From assembly GCA_016931295.1 (NCBI GenBank), contig JAFGEZ010000011.1, positions 1 through 64,000 on the forward strand: 64,000 bases of DNA, given 5' to 3'. Below are positions 1 to 7,898 of this stretch, one piece after another. This DNA is from Candidatus Krumholzibacteriota bacterium. GTDB taxonomy: Bacteria > Krumholzibacteriota > Krumholzibacteriia > Krumholzibacteriales > Krumholzibacteriaceae. The notes under the pieces are model-generated. The model worked only from the letters and a program-made list of their open reading frames with translations. It was not told the origin of the DNA and made no database searches. Position 1 is the first letter of the stretch, and every line of letters starts with the position of its first letter. The position numbers and the translations under genes are program-made.

Positions 1-290
1 ACGAAGCAGGCGGAGAGCTGCTGGAGCTCGGCGCCGGCGTTCATCAGCGTCGGCGAATTGGGGAGGAACTCGAGGCTCGTCATGAGCCGGTAGAACTCCT
101 CCTGCCACGTCTTCCGGTTGGCGCTGTCACCGTAGCGGCGCTCGGCCGAGGCGATGTTGTGCGCGACTCGCTGGAACATCTCCTCGGGCGTCTCGGCGAG
201 CCTGCCGTCGATGTCCTTGCGCAGGTAGCGTCTCTCGACCACGCGGAGGGCGTTCTCGGAGAGGTGCGGCGCCGGCCGATCCACAGACAT
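1..290 (-). CDS. nrdJ: Class II (adenosylcobalamin-dependent) ribonucleotide reductase, N-terminal part
   Basis: The gene runs off the left edge; only the first 96 codons are present. It reduces ribonucleotides to deoxyribonucleotides. The visible part begins [19 protein letters not shown] and reaches [12 protein letters not shown] followed by QLSACFV, which is the substrate-phosphate and first active-site cysteine region typical of the NrdJ/NrdA fold. The ATG at 288-290 is preceded by a GGAGG ribosome site six bases upstream. The cobalamin-dependent class is inferred from the N-terminal motif style; the C-terminal cysteines lie outside the window. Tandem NrdR-like boxes lie 63-109 bp upstream of the start (353-399). 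Confidence 0.85.
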   Translation of the reverse strand, partial: MSVDRPAPHLSENALRVVERRYLRKDIDGRLAETPEEMFQRVAHNIASAERRYGDSANRKTWQEEFYRLMTSLEFLPNSPTLMNAGAELQQLSACF

Positions 291-352
291 TCCAACCTCC
301 GTTCCTTCAATGCCTTATCATATTGTGTCTGAATCGTGTATGTATCCCGATT

Positions 353-399
353 GCGCAATATCTTGCGGCGAGGAGACTATGCCACACGACATATTGTGC
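353..399. promoter_or_regulatory. Tandem NrdR-box-like operator upstream of nrdJ
   Basis: Two 16-bp sequences resemble the NrdR consensus ACACWATATATWGTGT. The box at 384-399 (ACACGACATATTGTGC) matches 13 of 16 positions and the box at 353-368 (GCGCAATATCTTGCGG) matches 11 of 16. Their starts are 31 bp apart, the three-turn spacing known for NrdR sites. A third half-matching site lies at 313-328. This suggests that the reductase gene is repressed by NrdR when dNTPs are plentiful. No nrdR gene is visible in the window. Confidence 0.6.
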
Positions 400-508
400 G
401 TCAACAGGAAATTTTCCCGGCCGTTTTTCGTGTACTTTCGGCCCGCCGGCACGTATACATACAGACAGTGGAGCGGCTGAACCCCGCCGACGATCAGGAA
501 GGTGCGAC

Positions 509-1177
509 GTGACGAACAAGAGATCGACCAGGGCCCGTGTTGCGGCCGTCGTCGCCGCGGCGGCGCTCCTCGTGCCCGCCGCCGCCGGCGCGCAGATCTT
601 CGGGACGCTCACCAACGCGGCGATCGCCTCCGACGGCGAGGGCGGCGTCTTCATGCTGGGAGGCGGCGACGTCTTCCGCACCGGCGTCATGGCCCGATTC
701 CGGACGACGAAGAACACCGACCTCGGCTTCCAGGGCGGCTACGACCGCATCGAGGGGGAGAACTCCTGGGGCGCGGCGGTCGACTTCAAGGTCTACATGA
801 TCGGCGGCGAATCGACGATCCCCGTCGATCTCGCCCTCGACGGCGCGCTCGGGCACCTGCGCTCCGACGATTTCACCCGCAACATCTTCCAGCTCTCCCT
901 CCTCGCGAGCGGCATCCTCCGGGCCTCGACGGCCGTCTCCCTCGAGCCGTACGGCTCGATCGGCCTCAGGAGCTCCTTCTTCTCGAAGAAGGGCCCGCGG
1001 GGCGCCGACGGCCCCGGCGAGTGGCCGCGCGAAAACGACAGCGTGGACAACCTCACCGAGGCGCTCCTGCGCGGCGGCGTGCGGATCCATCTCTCCGAGG
1101 AATACCAGATTCTCGCGGAATTCGAGATCGGCGAGGATTCGTCGTGCTTCGGCGGCGGCGTGAACGTCGTCTTCTGA
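509..1177 (+). CDS. Secreted outer-membrane beta-barrel-like protein (unknown)
   Basis: I do not recognise a named family. The 222-residue protein starts at GTG 509 (AGGAAGG upstream) with a clear signal peptide: basic TNKRSTRAR, an alanine-rich hydrophobic core, then cleavage after AAAGAQ. The remainder has alternating polar and hydrophobic strands (for example AAVDFKVYMIGGE, QILAEFEIGED) and a glycine-rich C-terminus ending in NVVF, as in small eight-stranded barrels. An in-frame ATG at 323 would hide the signal peptide and is not used. A possible -10 (TATACA, 454-459) lies upstream, but its -35 is poor. The gene is divergent from nrdJ and converges on the PP2C gene. Confidence 0.65.
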   Translation: MTNKRSTRARVAAVVAAAALLVPAAAGAQIFGTLTNAAIASDGEGGVFMLGGGDVFRTGVMARFRTTKNTDLGFQGGYDRIEGENSWGAAVDFKVYMIGGESTIPVDLALDGALGHLRSDDFTRNIFQLSLLASGILRASTAVSLEPYGSIGLRSSFFSKKGPRGADGPGEWPRENDSVDNLTEALLRGGVRIHLSEEYQILAEFEIGEDSSCFGGGVNVVF

Positions 1178-1189
1178 CCCGCCCCCCGC

Positions 1190-1981
1190 TCAGCGCCTTC
1201 TCGCGACCACGACGGTGATGTTGTCCTCGCCGCCCGCGGCGTTCGCCGCCTCGACGAGGCCGGCGCAGGCGCCGCGCACCGAGCCGGCTGCGAGTGCCGC
1301 GGCGATCTCGTCGGCGCCGATCATCGAAGTGAGCCCGTCCGAGCAGACGAGGAGCACGTCGCCCAACTCGACCGGCAAGGGCGCCGAGACGTCGGCGGCG
1401 ACCGATCCACGGAGCCCGACGGCCTTCGTGATGACGTTGCGCCGCGGGTGCTTCATCGCCTCGTCGTCGCCGATGAGCCCCTTGCGGAGCATCTCCCCCA
1501 CCTCGCTGTGGTCGTCGGTGAGCTGCTCGATCGCGCCGCCGCGCAGGAGGTAGGCGCGCGAGTCGCCGGCGTGCGCCACGACGATGCGGTCGGGGAAGAG
1601 GATCGCCGCCGTGCAGGTCGTGCCGGCCACGGAGTTCCGGCCGCCGCCGACCTCGTCGAAGACGGCGCGGTTCGCCGCGGCGAACGCGTCGGCGAGCCGG
1701 TCGGCCGGGGAGGGTTCCTCCTCATCCTTCTTCCGCTTTTCGCCGGCGTCCCCGTCGTCGCGGAAGTACTCGTCGCCGAGGGCCTCGACGGCCGTTCTGC
1801 TCGCCCGGCCGCCCGAGAGATGCCCGCCCATGCCGTCGGCGACGACGACGAGTATCCCGCGGCGGCGTTCGAGCTCGGCCGTTTCCGGCTCGAACACCCC
1901 GAAATAGTCCTCGTTGCGCTCGCGCTCGCGGCCGCGGTCGGTGGCCGCCGCGATCTCCCACGCTCCGTTCGGTTCGGTCAT
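1190..1981 (-). CDS. PP2C-family serine/threonine protein phosphatase
   Basis: The 263-residue protein is a cytosolic metal-dependent phosphatase that removes phosphate from Ser/Thr residues of proteins. All signature motifs are present in order: RERNEDYFG (residues 20-28), VVADGMGGHLSGG (about 47-58), AHAGDSRAYLLRGG near the middle, CSDGLTSMI, and C-terminal EDNITVVVARR. The four metal-binding aspartates (NED, ADG, SDG, GED) are therefore intact. Length matches the Stp/PrpC group. A partner Ser/Thr kinase is usual but is not in this window. The gene lies 16 bp downstream of the GNAT gene, so the two are probably co-transcribed. Confidence 0.92.
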   Translation of the reverse strand: MTEPNGAWEIAAATDRGRERERNEDYFGVFEPETAELERRRGILVVVADGMGGHLSGGRASRTAVEALGDEYFRDDGDAGEKRKKDEEEPSPADRLADAFAAANRAVFDEVGGGRNSVAGTTCTAAILFPDRIVVAHAGDSRAYLLRGGAIEQLTDDHSEVGEMLRKGLIGDDEAMKHPRRNVITKAVGLRGSVAADVSAPLPVELGDVLLVCSDGLTSMIGADEIAAALAAGSVRGACAGLVEAANAAGGEDNITVVVARRR

Positions 1982-1997
1982 CGGGTGGCCTTTCCGT

Positions 1998-2456
1998 TCA
2001 GTTCGAGCCCGGGCGCCGGGCCAGATCGATCGTCATCGGCCTGCAACCGGCGTCGAGAGCCTCCCGCACCGCGCGCCGCCCGCGCAGCTCGCCGGGAAGC
2101 CGCTCGGCCGGCACGATCCGGAAGCCGAAGCGTTCGAAGAAGCCGCCTGCCGGGCCGGCGACGACGAAGACGCGGTCGCAGCCGGTCGAGAGGAAGAGGA
2201 GCAGGTGGTTGACGAGTGCGCTCCCCGTGCCCTCCCCGCCGGGCCGCGCGGCGACGAGGTGGATCACCCCGTCGCGGTCGAGTCGTTCGGCGAGCGCGAT
2301 CCCGAGCGGCGAACCGGCGCCGCCCAGGACGGCGAAGAGTTCGGCGTCCGGCGTCCAGCGGGCCGCCGTGCCGGTCTCCTCCACGAGCCGCGCGATCTCC
2401 ATCCCGAGACCGGGCGTCGGCTCCGCGATCCTCACCACCTGTGCTGCCATGCGCAT
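1998..2456 (-). CDS. GNAT-family N-acetyltransferase
   Basis: The 152-residue protein has the acetyl-CoA binding signature GGEGTGSALVNHL, matching the R/Q-x-x-G-x-G/A loop. It is followed by a strand CDRVFVVAG and the C-terminal FFERFGFRIV, the usual GNAT motif B. The acceptor substrate cannot be told. The frame stays open upstream through the 21-bp repeat block, but that part is repetitive and unlike protein. I place the start at ATG 2454-2456 (MRMAAQ; an ATG two codons later is also possible). No strong ribosome site is seen. It probably forms a two-gene operon with the PP2C gene. Confidence 0.78.
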   Translation of the reverse strand: MRMAAQVVRIAEPTPGLGMEIARLVEETGTAARWTPDAELFAVLGGAGSPLGIALAERLDRDGVIHLVAARPGGEGTGSALVNHLLLFLSTGCDRVFVVAGPAGGFFERFGFRIVPAERLPGELRGRRAVREALDAGCRPMTIDLARRPGSN

Positions 2457-2586
2457 CGTTCCGGCCGGGGACGGTGCGTCCCCGCGGCGGATTTGTACGT
2501 TACCACGGCCGCGCGGCCGCCGCAACGACGAATCCCCCGCGCGGCCAGGCGCGCCGGACACGGCCGCACTCCCGCGGCCGCCGCAT

Positions 2587-2670
2587 CCGCCGCCTGTCGC
2601 AGAACACCCGCCGCCTCTCGCAGGACACCCGCCGCCTCTCGCAGGACACCCGCCGCCTGTCGCAGGACAC
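2587..2670. repeat. Four tandem copies of a 21-bp repeat
   Basis: The unit (CCGCCGCCTCTCGCAGGACAC; copies vary at two positions) occurs at 2587-2607, 2608-2628, 2629-2649 and 2650-2670, followed by a 7-bp partial copy. Copies differ only by CTC/CTG and GGA/GAA. The array lies between the divergent GNAT gene and the membrane-protein gene, just upstream of the latter's promoter. There are no spacers, so it is not CRISPR. Twenty-one bases is two helical turns, which would put every copy on one face of the DNA. Confidence 0.9.
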
Positions 2671-2682
2671 CCGCCGGACCGC

Positions 2683-2711
2683 TTGCCCCCCCGCGGGGGG
2701 CGTGCTAGCAT
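2683..2711 (+). promoter_or_regulatory. Candidate sigma-70 promoter with extended -10
   Basis: The elements are TTGCCC (2683-2688), a 17-bp spacer and TAGCAT (2706-2711), preceded directly by TGC. The predicted start near 2718 leaves a short leader with the AGGAGG site at 2718-2723, before the GTG at 2729. The same TGC extension recurs at other promoters in the window. Confidence 0.5.
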
Positions 2712-2728
2712 GGGGACAGGAGGTGCCC

Positions 2729-3595
2729 GTGAAGCGTTCCTTTCCCCCGTACGGCTGGCTCGGCGTGGCGATCGTCGCCGTCGCCGAGTACCTGGTTTAC
2801 CGCGGCGTCCGCGTCGTGGAACTCTACTTCACGCCGATCGCGTGGACGGGCTGGATACTCTTCGCAGACGCGCTCGTTCATCGCCTTCGCGGCGCCTCCC
2901 CGATCGCCGACCGCCGGCGCGAGTTCCTCCTCGCCCTGCCCGCGTCGATCGCCTGCTGGTACGTCTTCGAGGGGGTGAACCTGCTCCTCGGCTCGTGGTC
3001 GTACCACGCGATGCCCGAGCACACCGCGGCGCGCTGGCTCGGCTACGCATGGTCATACGCCACGATATTCCCGGCGATCTTCGTGACGGCGGCCCTCGTC
3101 GAGGCGCTCCTCGGCGACCGCCTCCGCGAACGCCGCCCGGTGGACCCCGGCCCGACAACGCAGCGGGTCTTCTTCTGGACCGGTCTCGCCCTCTTCGTCG
3201 TCCCGCTCCTCTTCCCCTCGCCGTGGCTCTGCCCGCTGCCGTGGATCAGCGCGCTCCTGCTCTTCGAGGGGATGAACGACCGCCTCGAAATCGGCTCCTT
3301 CTCAGCCGGCCTGCGCCGGGGCGATTACACCCTCCCCGTCTCCCTCCTCGTCTCCGGGCTTTTCTGCGGGCTGCTCTGGGAGGCGTGGAACTTCCAGGCG
3401 ATCACGCGCTGGCACTACCACGTGCCCTACCTCCCCGGCGTGAAGCTCTTCGAGATGCCGGTCCTCGGCTTTCTCGGCTTCCCCCCATTCGCCCTCGAAT
3501 GCTGGCTGATGTACCGGTTCGTCCGGCACGTGACGCCGATCGACACACCCGCCGACCTCCTCGACCGCCCCTGGCGGACGGGCGCCGGCGACTGA
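2729..3595 (+). CDS. Multi-pass integral membrane protein of unknown function
   Basis: I do not recognise the family. The 288-residue protein has about eight hydrophobic segments, for example WLGVAIVAVAEYLVYRGV, YAWSYATIFPAIFVTAAL, VFFWTGLALFVVPLLF and VSLLVSGLFCGLLWEAW. Loops are rich in tryptophan and histidine (WSYHAMPEH, ITRWHYHVPYLPGV). GTG 2729 is chosen because AGGAGG sits five bases upstream; the nearby ATG at 2710 is out of frame. The protein is probably a cytoplasmic-membrane enzyme or carrier. It stands 28 bp before the HAD phosphatase gene and may share a transcript with it. Confidence 0.75.
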   Translation: MKRSFPPYGWLGVAIVAVAEYLVYRGVRVVELYFTPIAWTGWILFADALVHRLRGASPIADRRREFLLALPASIACWYVFEGVNLLLGSWSYHAMPEHTAARWLGYAWSYATIFPAIFVTAALVEALLGDRLRERRPVDPGPTTQRVFFWTGLALFVVPLLFPSPWLCPLPWISALLLFEGMNDRLEIGSFSAGLRRGDYTLPVSLLVSGLFCGLLWEAWNFQAITRWHYHVPYLPGVKLFEMPVLGFLGFPPFALECWLMYRFVRHVTPIDTPADLLDRPWRTGAGD

Positions 3596-3623
3596 CGCGC
3601 CCCGCGAACGGAAAGGAAGACCC

Positions 3624-4310
3624 GTGACGAACACGGATACGCTGAAAAGAATCCTCGACGGCGCGAAGGCCGTCATCTTCGATTTCGACAACGTCGTCGT
3701 CGACTCCGAGCCCTTCCATTACGAGGCCTACGCGGCGGTCTTCGCCGCGCACGGCCACACGATCGACCGCGACGACTACTGGCTCGAATGGACGTCGAAG
3801 GGGGGCGGCGCGGCGAAGGAGATCCGCCGATACGGCCTCGATCTCGATCCGGCCGCGATCCAGGCGGAGAAGGATCCGATCTACGCGGCGTTCTGCCGGG
3901 ACGGCTCCGTCGCGCCCTTTCCCGAGGCGATCGAGACGGCGCGGCTCCTCCGGGGGGCCGGCTTCCTCGTGGCCATCGCCTCGGGCTCGTACCGGAGCGA
4001 CATCGAGGCGATCCTCGAGGCGAACGACGCGCGCGACCTTTTCGCCGCGATCGTCGGCAAGGACGGCATCGCGCGGTACAAGCCCGATCCCGAGACCTAC
4101 CTCGCCGCCTGCGCCGAGCTCCGGCTCGCCCCCTCGGCGTGCGTCGCCGTCGAGGACGCCGAGAAGGGCGTGAAGAGCGCCCGGGCGGCTGGAATGAAGG
4201 TGATTCTCGTGGAGACGGCGATCACGCGGGGGCTCTCGATCGGCGGGGCCGACCTGTCGCTTTCGGGCGTCGCGGAGCTGCGCGACCTGCTTCGCCGGAT
4301 CCTCGCCTGA
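3624..4310 (+). CDS. HAD-superfamily phosphatase, beta-phosphoglucomutase-like subgroup
   Basis: The 228-residue soluble hydrolase has the four HAD motifs: VIFDFDNVVVDSEP (motif I, nucleophile and acid Asp near residues 20 and 22), VAIASGSYRS (motif II), the lysine of RYKPDPETYL (motif III) and VAVEDAEKGVKSARAAGM (motif IV). The helical cap after motif I and the DSEP signature place it with beta-phosphoglucomutase and phosphoglycolate phosphatase. The exact substrate is not predictable. The asparagine in DFDN replaces the usual glycine and is mildly unusual. Start ATG/GTG choice: GTG 3624 follows GGAAAGGAAGACCC. Confidence 0.88.
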   Translation: MTNTDTLKRILDGAKAVIFDFDNVVVDSEPFHYEAYAAVFAAHGHTIDRDDYWLEWTSKGGGAAKEIRRYGLDLDPAAIQAEKDPIYAAFCRDGSVAPFPEAIETARLLRGAGFLVAIASGSYRSDIEAILEANDARDLFAAIVGKDGIARYKPDPETYLAACAELRLAPSACVAVEDAEKGVKSARAAGMKVILVETAITRGLSIGGADLSLSGVAELRDLLRRILA

Positions 4311-4446
4311 CAAAGAAACCGGCGCTTTCGAGGTTGAACGCGGGAAGCGGGCGCAGGATCGCCTTCACCCGGATATTCGTCCGGACGCACGCCGACCTTG
4401 GGCCCGGTTTCTCCGGTCCGCGGGGAATGTCGCGCAGATCGACGGA

Positions 4447-5433
4447 TCAGTCGAGACGCAGCTTGATGTCGCCCCAGCTCGAGCTCTCGACCGCGATCTC
4501 GCCGTCGGTGAAGGTCGTGTCCGTCGACTCGCACTCGACGAACCCGTTCTTCAGCACGGCGCCGTTGCCGTCGGTCGTCAGGGAGAAGGCGGCGTAGTAG
4601 AGGATCTGGCCGCGCGGCGCTCCCGTGTGGAAGTACTGCTGGTGCTCTCCCGGCGCGCTCGGCATGGAGACGACGAACTCGCCGTCCTCGTAGCCGGTGG
4701 GGAAGCGGTCCGTCCGGTACCGGAGGACCGTCGTATTGCCCGTGCCGGCGGTCCAGACGAGCTTGACCGAGAGGCCGAAGCCCGAGGAGGCCTCGAGATC
4801 CATCACCTGCACGTTCGGCTCCGGGCAGACCGGAGGCTGGCAGGTGTAGAGGTAGCTCGAGCCGATGTATGCGCCGTGCTGGGGCGGGAAGAGGTAGTGC
4901 TGATCGCCGTAGCCGTCGACGACCTGCATCTTGAAGAACATGCGGTTCGGCGTGAGCTCGACCCAGATCGGATCGACGCCCCGCGTCGGCACGATGAGGG
5001 CATAGCCGACGAGGACCGGGCCGCAGACGGGGCCGAACGCGGAGAGCTTGAGATCGAGGCTGTAGTAACCGTCGTGGACGGTGAGAACCTCGCTGTCCAC
5101 CTCGAAGCCGTCGCGCGGGTCGAATCCCGCGATCGAGTCGTTGCTCTCGACGGCGAACCAGGCGGAGACGATCCCGTCATGGACGTTGTACGCGTAGATC
5201 GGCACCTCGATCGGCGATTCGCCGGGGACGAGCGACCGGCTGCAGTCGATCCCCTCGGGAATGGCCGAGACGTCGCCGAAATGGACGCAGAGACGCACGA
5301 GATAGTCGTACTTGAAGAAATCGGGGGCGAGCAGCAGCGATCCGTAGCACTGCGCGCGCGCGGGCGCGGGCACCGAGATGACCGTGGCCGCAAGAATCAG
5401 CAATGAAAGAAACAGGGCGTTCGCACTCTTCAT
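4447..5433 (-). CDS. Secreted protein of unknown function
   Basis: The 328-residue protein starts at ATG 5431-5433 with GGAGGA eight bases upstream. It has a classical signal peptide (MKSANALFLSLLILAATVI, cleavage near ARAQ). The first half looks like a cohesin- or immunoglobulin-type beta domain (VPIYAYNVHDGIVSAWFAVESND, split by the strand EVLTVHDGYYSLDL). The second half, after CQPPVCPEP, resembles a fibronectin type III-like module (GLSVKLVWTAGTGNTTVLRYR). No catalytic motif is seen. It is monocistronic behind a near-consensus promoter at 5503-5531. It lacks the FlgD-like sorting tail seen on other secreted proteins here. Confidence 0.75.
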   Translation of the reverse strand: MKSANALFLSLLILAATVISVPAPARAQCYGSLLLAPDFFKYDYLVRLCVHFGDVSAIPEGIDCSRSLVPGESPIEVPIYAYNVHDGIVSAWFAVESNDSIAGFDPRDGFEVDSEVLTVHDGYYSLDLKLSAFGPVCGPVLVGYALIVPTRGVDPIWVELTPNRMFFKMQVVDGYGDQHYLFPPQHGAYIGSSYLYTCQPPVCPEPNVQVMDLEASSGFGLSVKLVWTAGTGNTTVLRYRTDRFPTGYEDGEFVVSMPSAPGEHQQYFHTGAPRGQILYYAAFSLTTDGNGAVLKNGFVECESTDTTFTDGEIAVESSSWGDIKLRLD

Positions 5434-5502
5434 GTTGTCATTCCTCCGTTGTGCCCCGTTCAGGTAATCGTTACCGGGCGAAACATGCACTCCGACACGC
5501 CA

Positions 5503-5531
5503 ATTATCGCACAGCGCAAGGGAAAAGTCAA
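5503..5531 (-). promoter_or_regulatory. Sigma-70 promoter of the secreted-protein gene
   Basis: On the minus strand, TTGACT (5526-5531), a 17-bp spacer and GATAAT (5503-5508) form a near-consensus promoter, with TGC just before the -10. The start would be near 5496, giving a leader of about 60 nt before the ATG at 5433. Confidence 0.75.
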
Positions 5532-5602
5532 GCGAGGGAAAGAGGTTGCGGGGCCGCGCGGAAAGCGGCCGCCGGCGCGCCGCGGCCGCGGGTTCGCGGC
5601 CG

Positions 5603-6934
5603 TCATTCCTTCGAGTCGCGCCGCTCGGCGCGTTTGCGGCGCCAGTAGGCCATCCGCTTGGCGATCTCGCGCTCGAAACCCCGCTCGACGGGCTCGTAGT
5701 AGCGGCGACCGACGAGGCCCTCGGGCAGGTATTCTTGGTCGACGACCGCATCGGGATCGTCGTGGGGGTACCGGTACCCCTCGCCGTAGCCGATCCGTTT
5801 CATGAGACGCGTGGGAGCGTTGCGGATCCAGAGCGGGACGGGCAGGGGGCCGCGGTCGCGCACGTCCTTCGCCGCCGCGGCGTAGGCGACGTACAGCGAG
5901 TTGCTCTTCGGCGCCGCGGCGAGGTAGACGACCGCCTGCGCGAGGGCGAGGCTCGCCTCGGGCATCCCGATGAACCGGACCGTGTCGGCGGCGTCGAGGG
6001 CCGTCCGGAGCGCCTGGGGATCGGCGTTGCCGATATCCTCCGATGCGAAGCGCACGAGGCGGCGCGCGACGTAGAGCGGGTCCTCCCCCGCCTCGAGCAT
6101 CCGGGCGAGCCAGTAGAGCCCCGCGTCGGCATCGCCGCCCCGCAGGCACTTGTGGAGGGCCGAGATGATGTTGAAGTGCCCCTCGCCCCCCTTGTCGTAG
6201 AGCAGGTTGCGCCGCTGGAGGGCCTCCTCGAGAATGCCGCGCGTCAGCAGGATCGGCCCGGCCGACTCGTCCATCGAGCTCACCGCCATCTCCAGCGCGT
6301 TCAGCGCCGTCCGGGCGTCGCCGCCGGCCAGCTCGGCGAGGTAGGCCAGGTCCTCCGGGGCGCAGGAGACGTCGAGCGATCCGAAGCCGCGCTCGGCGTC
6401 GGCCAGGGCGCGTTCGAGGAGCCGGGCGACGTGTGCGGGACCGAGCGGCTCGAGGACGAAGACGCGGCAGCGCGAGAGGAGCGGGTTGATCACCTCGAAG
6501 CTCGGGTTCTCCGTCGTCGCCCCGATGAGGACGATCGTGCCCTTCTCGATGTGGGGAAGGAAGGCGTCCTGCTGCGCCTTGTTGAAGCGGTGGATCTCGT
6601 CGACGAAGAGGATCGTCCGGCTCCCCCCCTCGCGGAGCTTCAGGTCGGCCTCGGCGACGATGCGCCGGACGTCGGCGATCCCGCTCGTCACGGCGGAGAA
6701 GAAGACGAACCGTGCCTCGACGGAGGCGGCCACGAGGTGCGCGAGCGTCGTCTTGCCGCACCCGGGCGGCCCCCAGAAGATGACGGAGGACTCGAGCTGG
6801 CCCTTGTCGAGTATGCGCCGGAGGATCTTCCCCTCGCCGACGATCTCCTCCTGGCCGACGAACTCCTCGAGCGTGCGGGGGCGCATCCGCTCGGCGAGCG
6901 GCGGCGTCACCTCGCGTTCGAAGAGATCGTTCAT
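5603..6934 (-). CDS. rarA: Replication-associated recombination protein A (AAA+ ATPase)
   Basis: The 443-residue protein belongs to the RarA/MgsA/WRNIP1 family, clamp-loader-like ATPases acting at stalled replication forks. The Walker A motif is GPPGCGKTT (55-63), Walker B is ILFVDEIHRFN (108-118), and sensor 1 is IGATTENPSFEVI followed by LLSRCRV with the arginine finger. The C-terminal tetramerisation part includes YGEGYRYPHDDPDA and a conserved YWRRKRAER end. Length is normal. It ends before the gene at 4447 and starts four bases after the stop of the GlpX-like gene, so the two are in one transcript. Confidence 0.95.
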   Translation of the reverse strand: MNDLFEREVTPPLAERMRPRTLEEFVGQEEIVGEGKILRRILDKGQLESSVIFWGPPGCGKTTLAHLVAASVEARFVFFSAVTSGIADVRRIVAEADLKLREGGSRTILFVDEIHRFNKAQQDAFLPHIEKGTIVLIGATTENPSFEVINPLLSRCRVFVLEPLGPAHVARLLERALADAERGFGSLDVSCAPEDLAYLAELAGGDARTALNALEMAVSSMDESAGPILLTRGILEEALQRRNLLYDKGGEGHFNIISALHKCLRGGDADAGLYWLARMLEAGEDPLYVARRLVRFASEDIGNADPQALRTALDAADTVRFIGMPEASLALAQAVVYLAAAPKSNSLYVAYAAAAKDVRDRGPLPVPLWIRNAPTRLMKRIGYGEGYRYPHDDPDAVVDQEYLPEGLVGRRYYEPVERGFEREIAKRMAYWRRKRAERRDSKE

Positions 6935-6938
6935 GCGC

Positions 6939-7886
6939 TCACGAGTAGTCGGGTGCCTTGTCGAAGAAATGTTCGGTCCTGAGATACCGGATCGTGCCCG
7001 ACTTGCCGCGGAAGACCACGCTGTCGGTGATCGCGCCGCCGGGCCGGAAGCGCACGCCGTCGAGGACGTCGCTGTGCGAGACGCCGGTGGCGGCGAACAT
7101 CACGTTGTCTCCGCCGACGAGGTCGCGCTCGGTGTAGACCGTGCGGTACTCATCCGGAAGGTCCCGCGCGTCGATCCCCTCCGCCGGCACGAGCCGGCCG
7201 CGGAATCCCCCCCCGATGCAGGCGAGGGCCGCCGCGGCGATGACGCCCTGGGTGGTGTCGCCGATCCCCATCAGGACGTCGACGCCCGTCCCCGGGAGGG
7301 CCGCCGCGATCGCGGCTGCGAGATCGCCGCTGCGCAGGAGCTCGATGCGCGCCCCCGCGCGCCTGACCTCCTCGATGAGCCCGCGGTGCCGCTGCCGGTC
7401 GAGGATCGCCACGGTCAGGTCCTCCACGTAGATGCGTTTCGACTGGGCGATGGCGACGAGGTTGTCGAAGACGGAGGCCTCGAGGTCGATCGCCTCGGCC
7501 GCCTCGCCGTCGACGGCGATCTTGTCCATCCGGGGCGCGGCGAAGTTGCGGAAGGCGCCGCGCGGGCCGAGCGCGATCGCCGAGACGGCGTTGGCCTGCC
7601 CGTCGGCCACCGAGTCGATGCAGTCGAGGGGATCGAGCGCGACGTCGACCTCGGGCTCCTCGCACGTGCCCACCGTGTCGCCCGCGCAGAGACGCGACGA
7701 CGCGCTCAGCCGTTCCTCGCCGATGACGATGTGGCCGGTGATCTTGACGCCGCGGATTGCCAGTTCCATCGCGCCGACGGCCGCCGCGTCGGCGGCCGTC
7801 GGATCGCCCTTGCCGAAGAAGCGCGCCGACGCGAGCGCGGCGGCCTCGGTTACCCGGACGAGTTCGAGGGCGAGGTTGCGGTCCAC
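6939..7886 (-). CDS. GlpX-family (class II fructose-1,6-bisphosphatase-like) protein with altered active site
   Basis: The 315-residue protein aligns almost without gaps to E. coli GlpX, including GKGDPTAADAAAV, DGQANAVSAIALG, NVMFAATGVS and the C-terminal GKSGTIRYL. Metal ligands Asp33, Glu57 and Asp85 are kept. However, the catalytic loop Glu-Gly-Thr (88-90) is Asp-Cys-Ile, Asp61 is Ser, Tyr119 is Arg and Glu213 is Gln (GDTTQGVIAA), and the GEIDEAPMLYIGE loop is rewritten. In GlpX, Thr90 and Glu213 are important for catalysis. The protein may act on another substrate or not be an enzyme. These alignments were done by eye. The gene is directly upstream of rarA. Confidence 0.8.
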   Translation of the reverse strand: MDRNLALELVRVTEAAALASARFFGKGDPTAADAAAVGAMELAIRGVKITGHIVIGEERLSASSRLCAGDTVGTCEEPEVDVALDPLDCIDSVADGQANAVSAIALGPRGAFRNFAAPRMDKIAVDGEAAEAIDLEASVFDNLVAIAQSKRIYVEDLTVAILDRQRHRGLIEEVRRAGARIELLRSGDLAAAIAAALPGTGVDVLMGIGDTTQGVIAAAALACIGGGFRGRLVPAEGIDARDLPDEYRTVYTERDLVGGDNVMFAATGVSHSDVLDGVRFRPGGAITDSVVFRGKSGTIRYLRTEHFFDKAPDYS

Positions 7887-7898
7887 CGCTGCCTTTCG

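Noticed and set aside
2587-2670. CRISPR array
   Set aside because: The repeats are directly adjacent, without spacers, and no cas gene is near.
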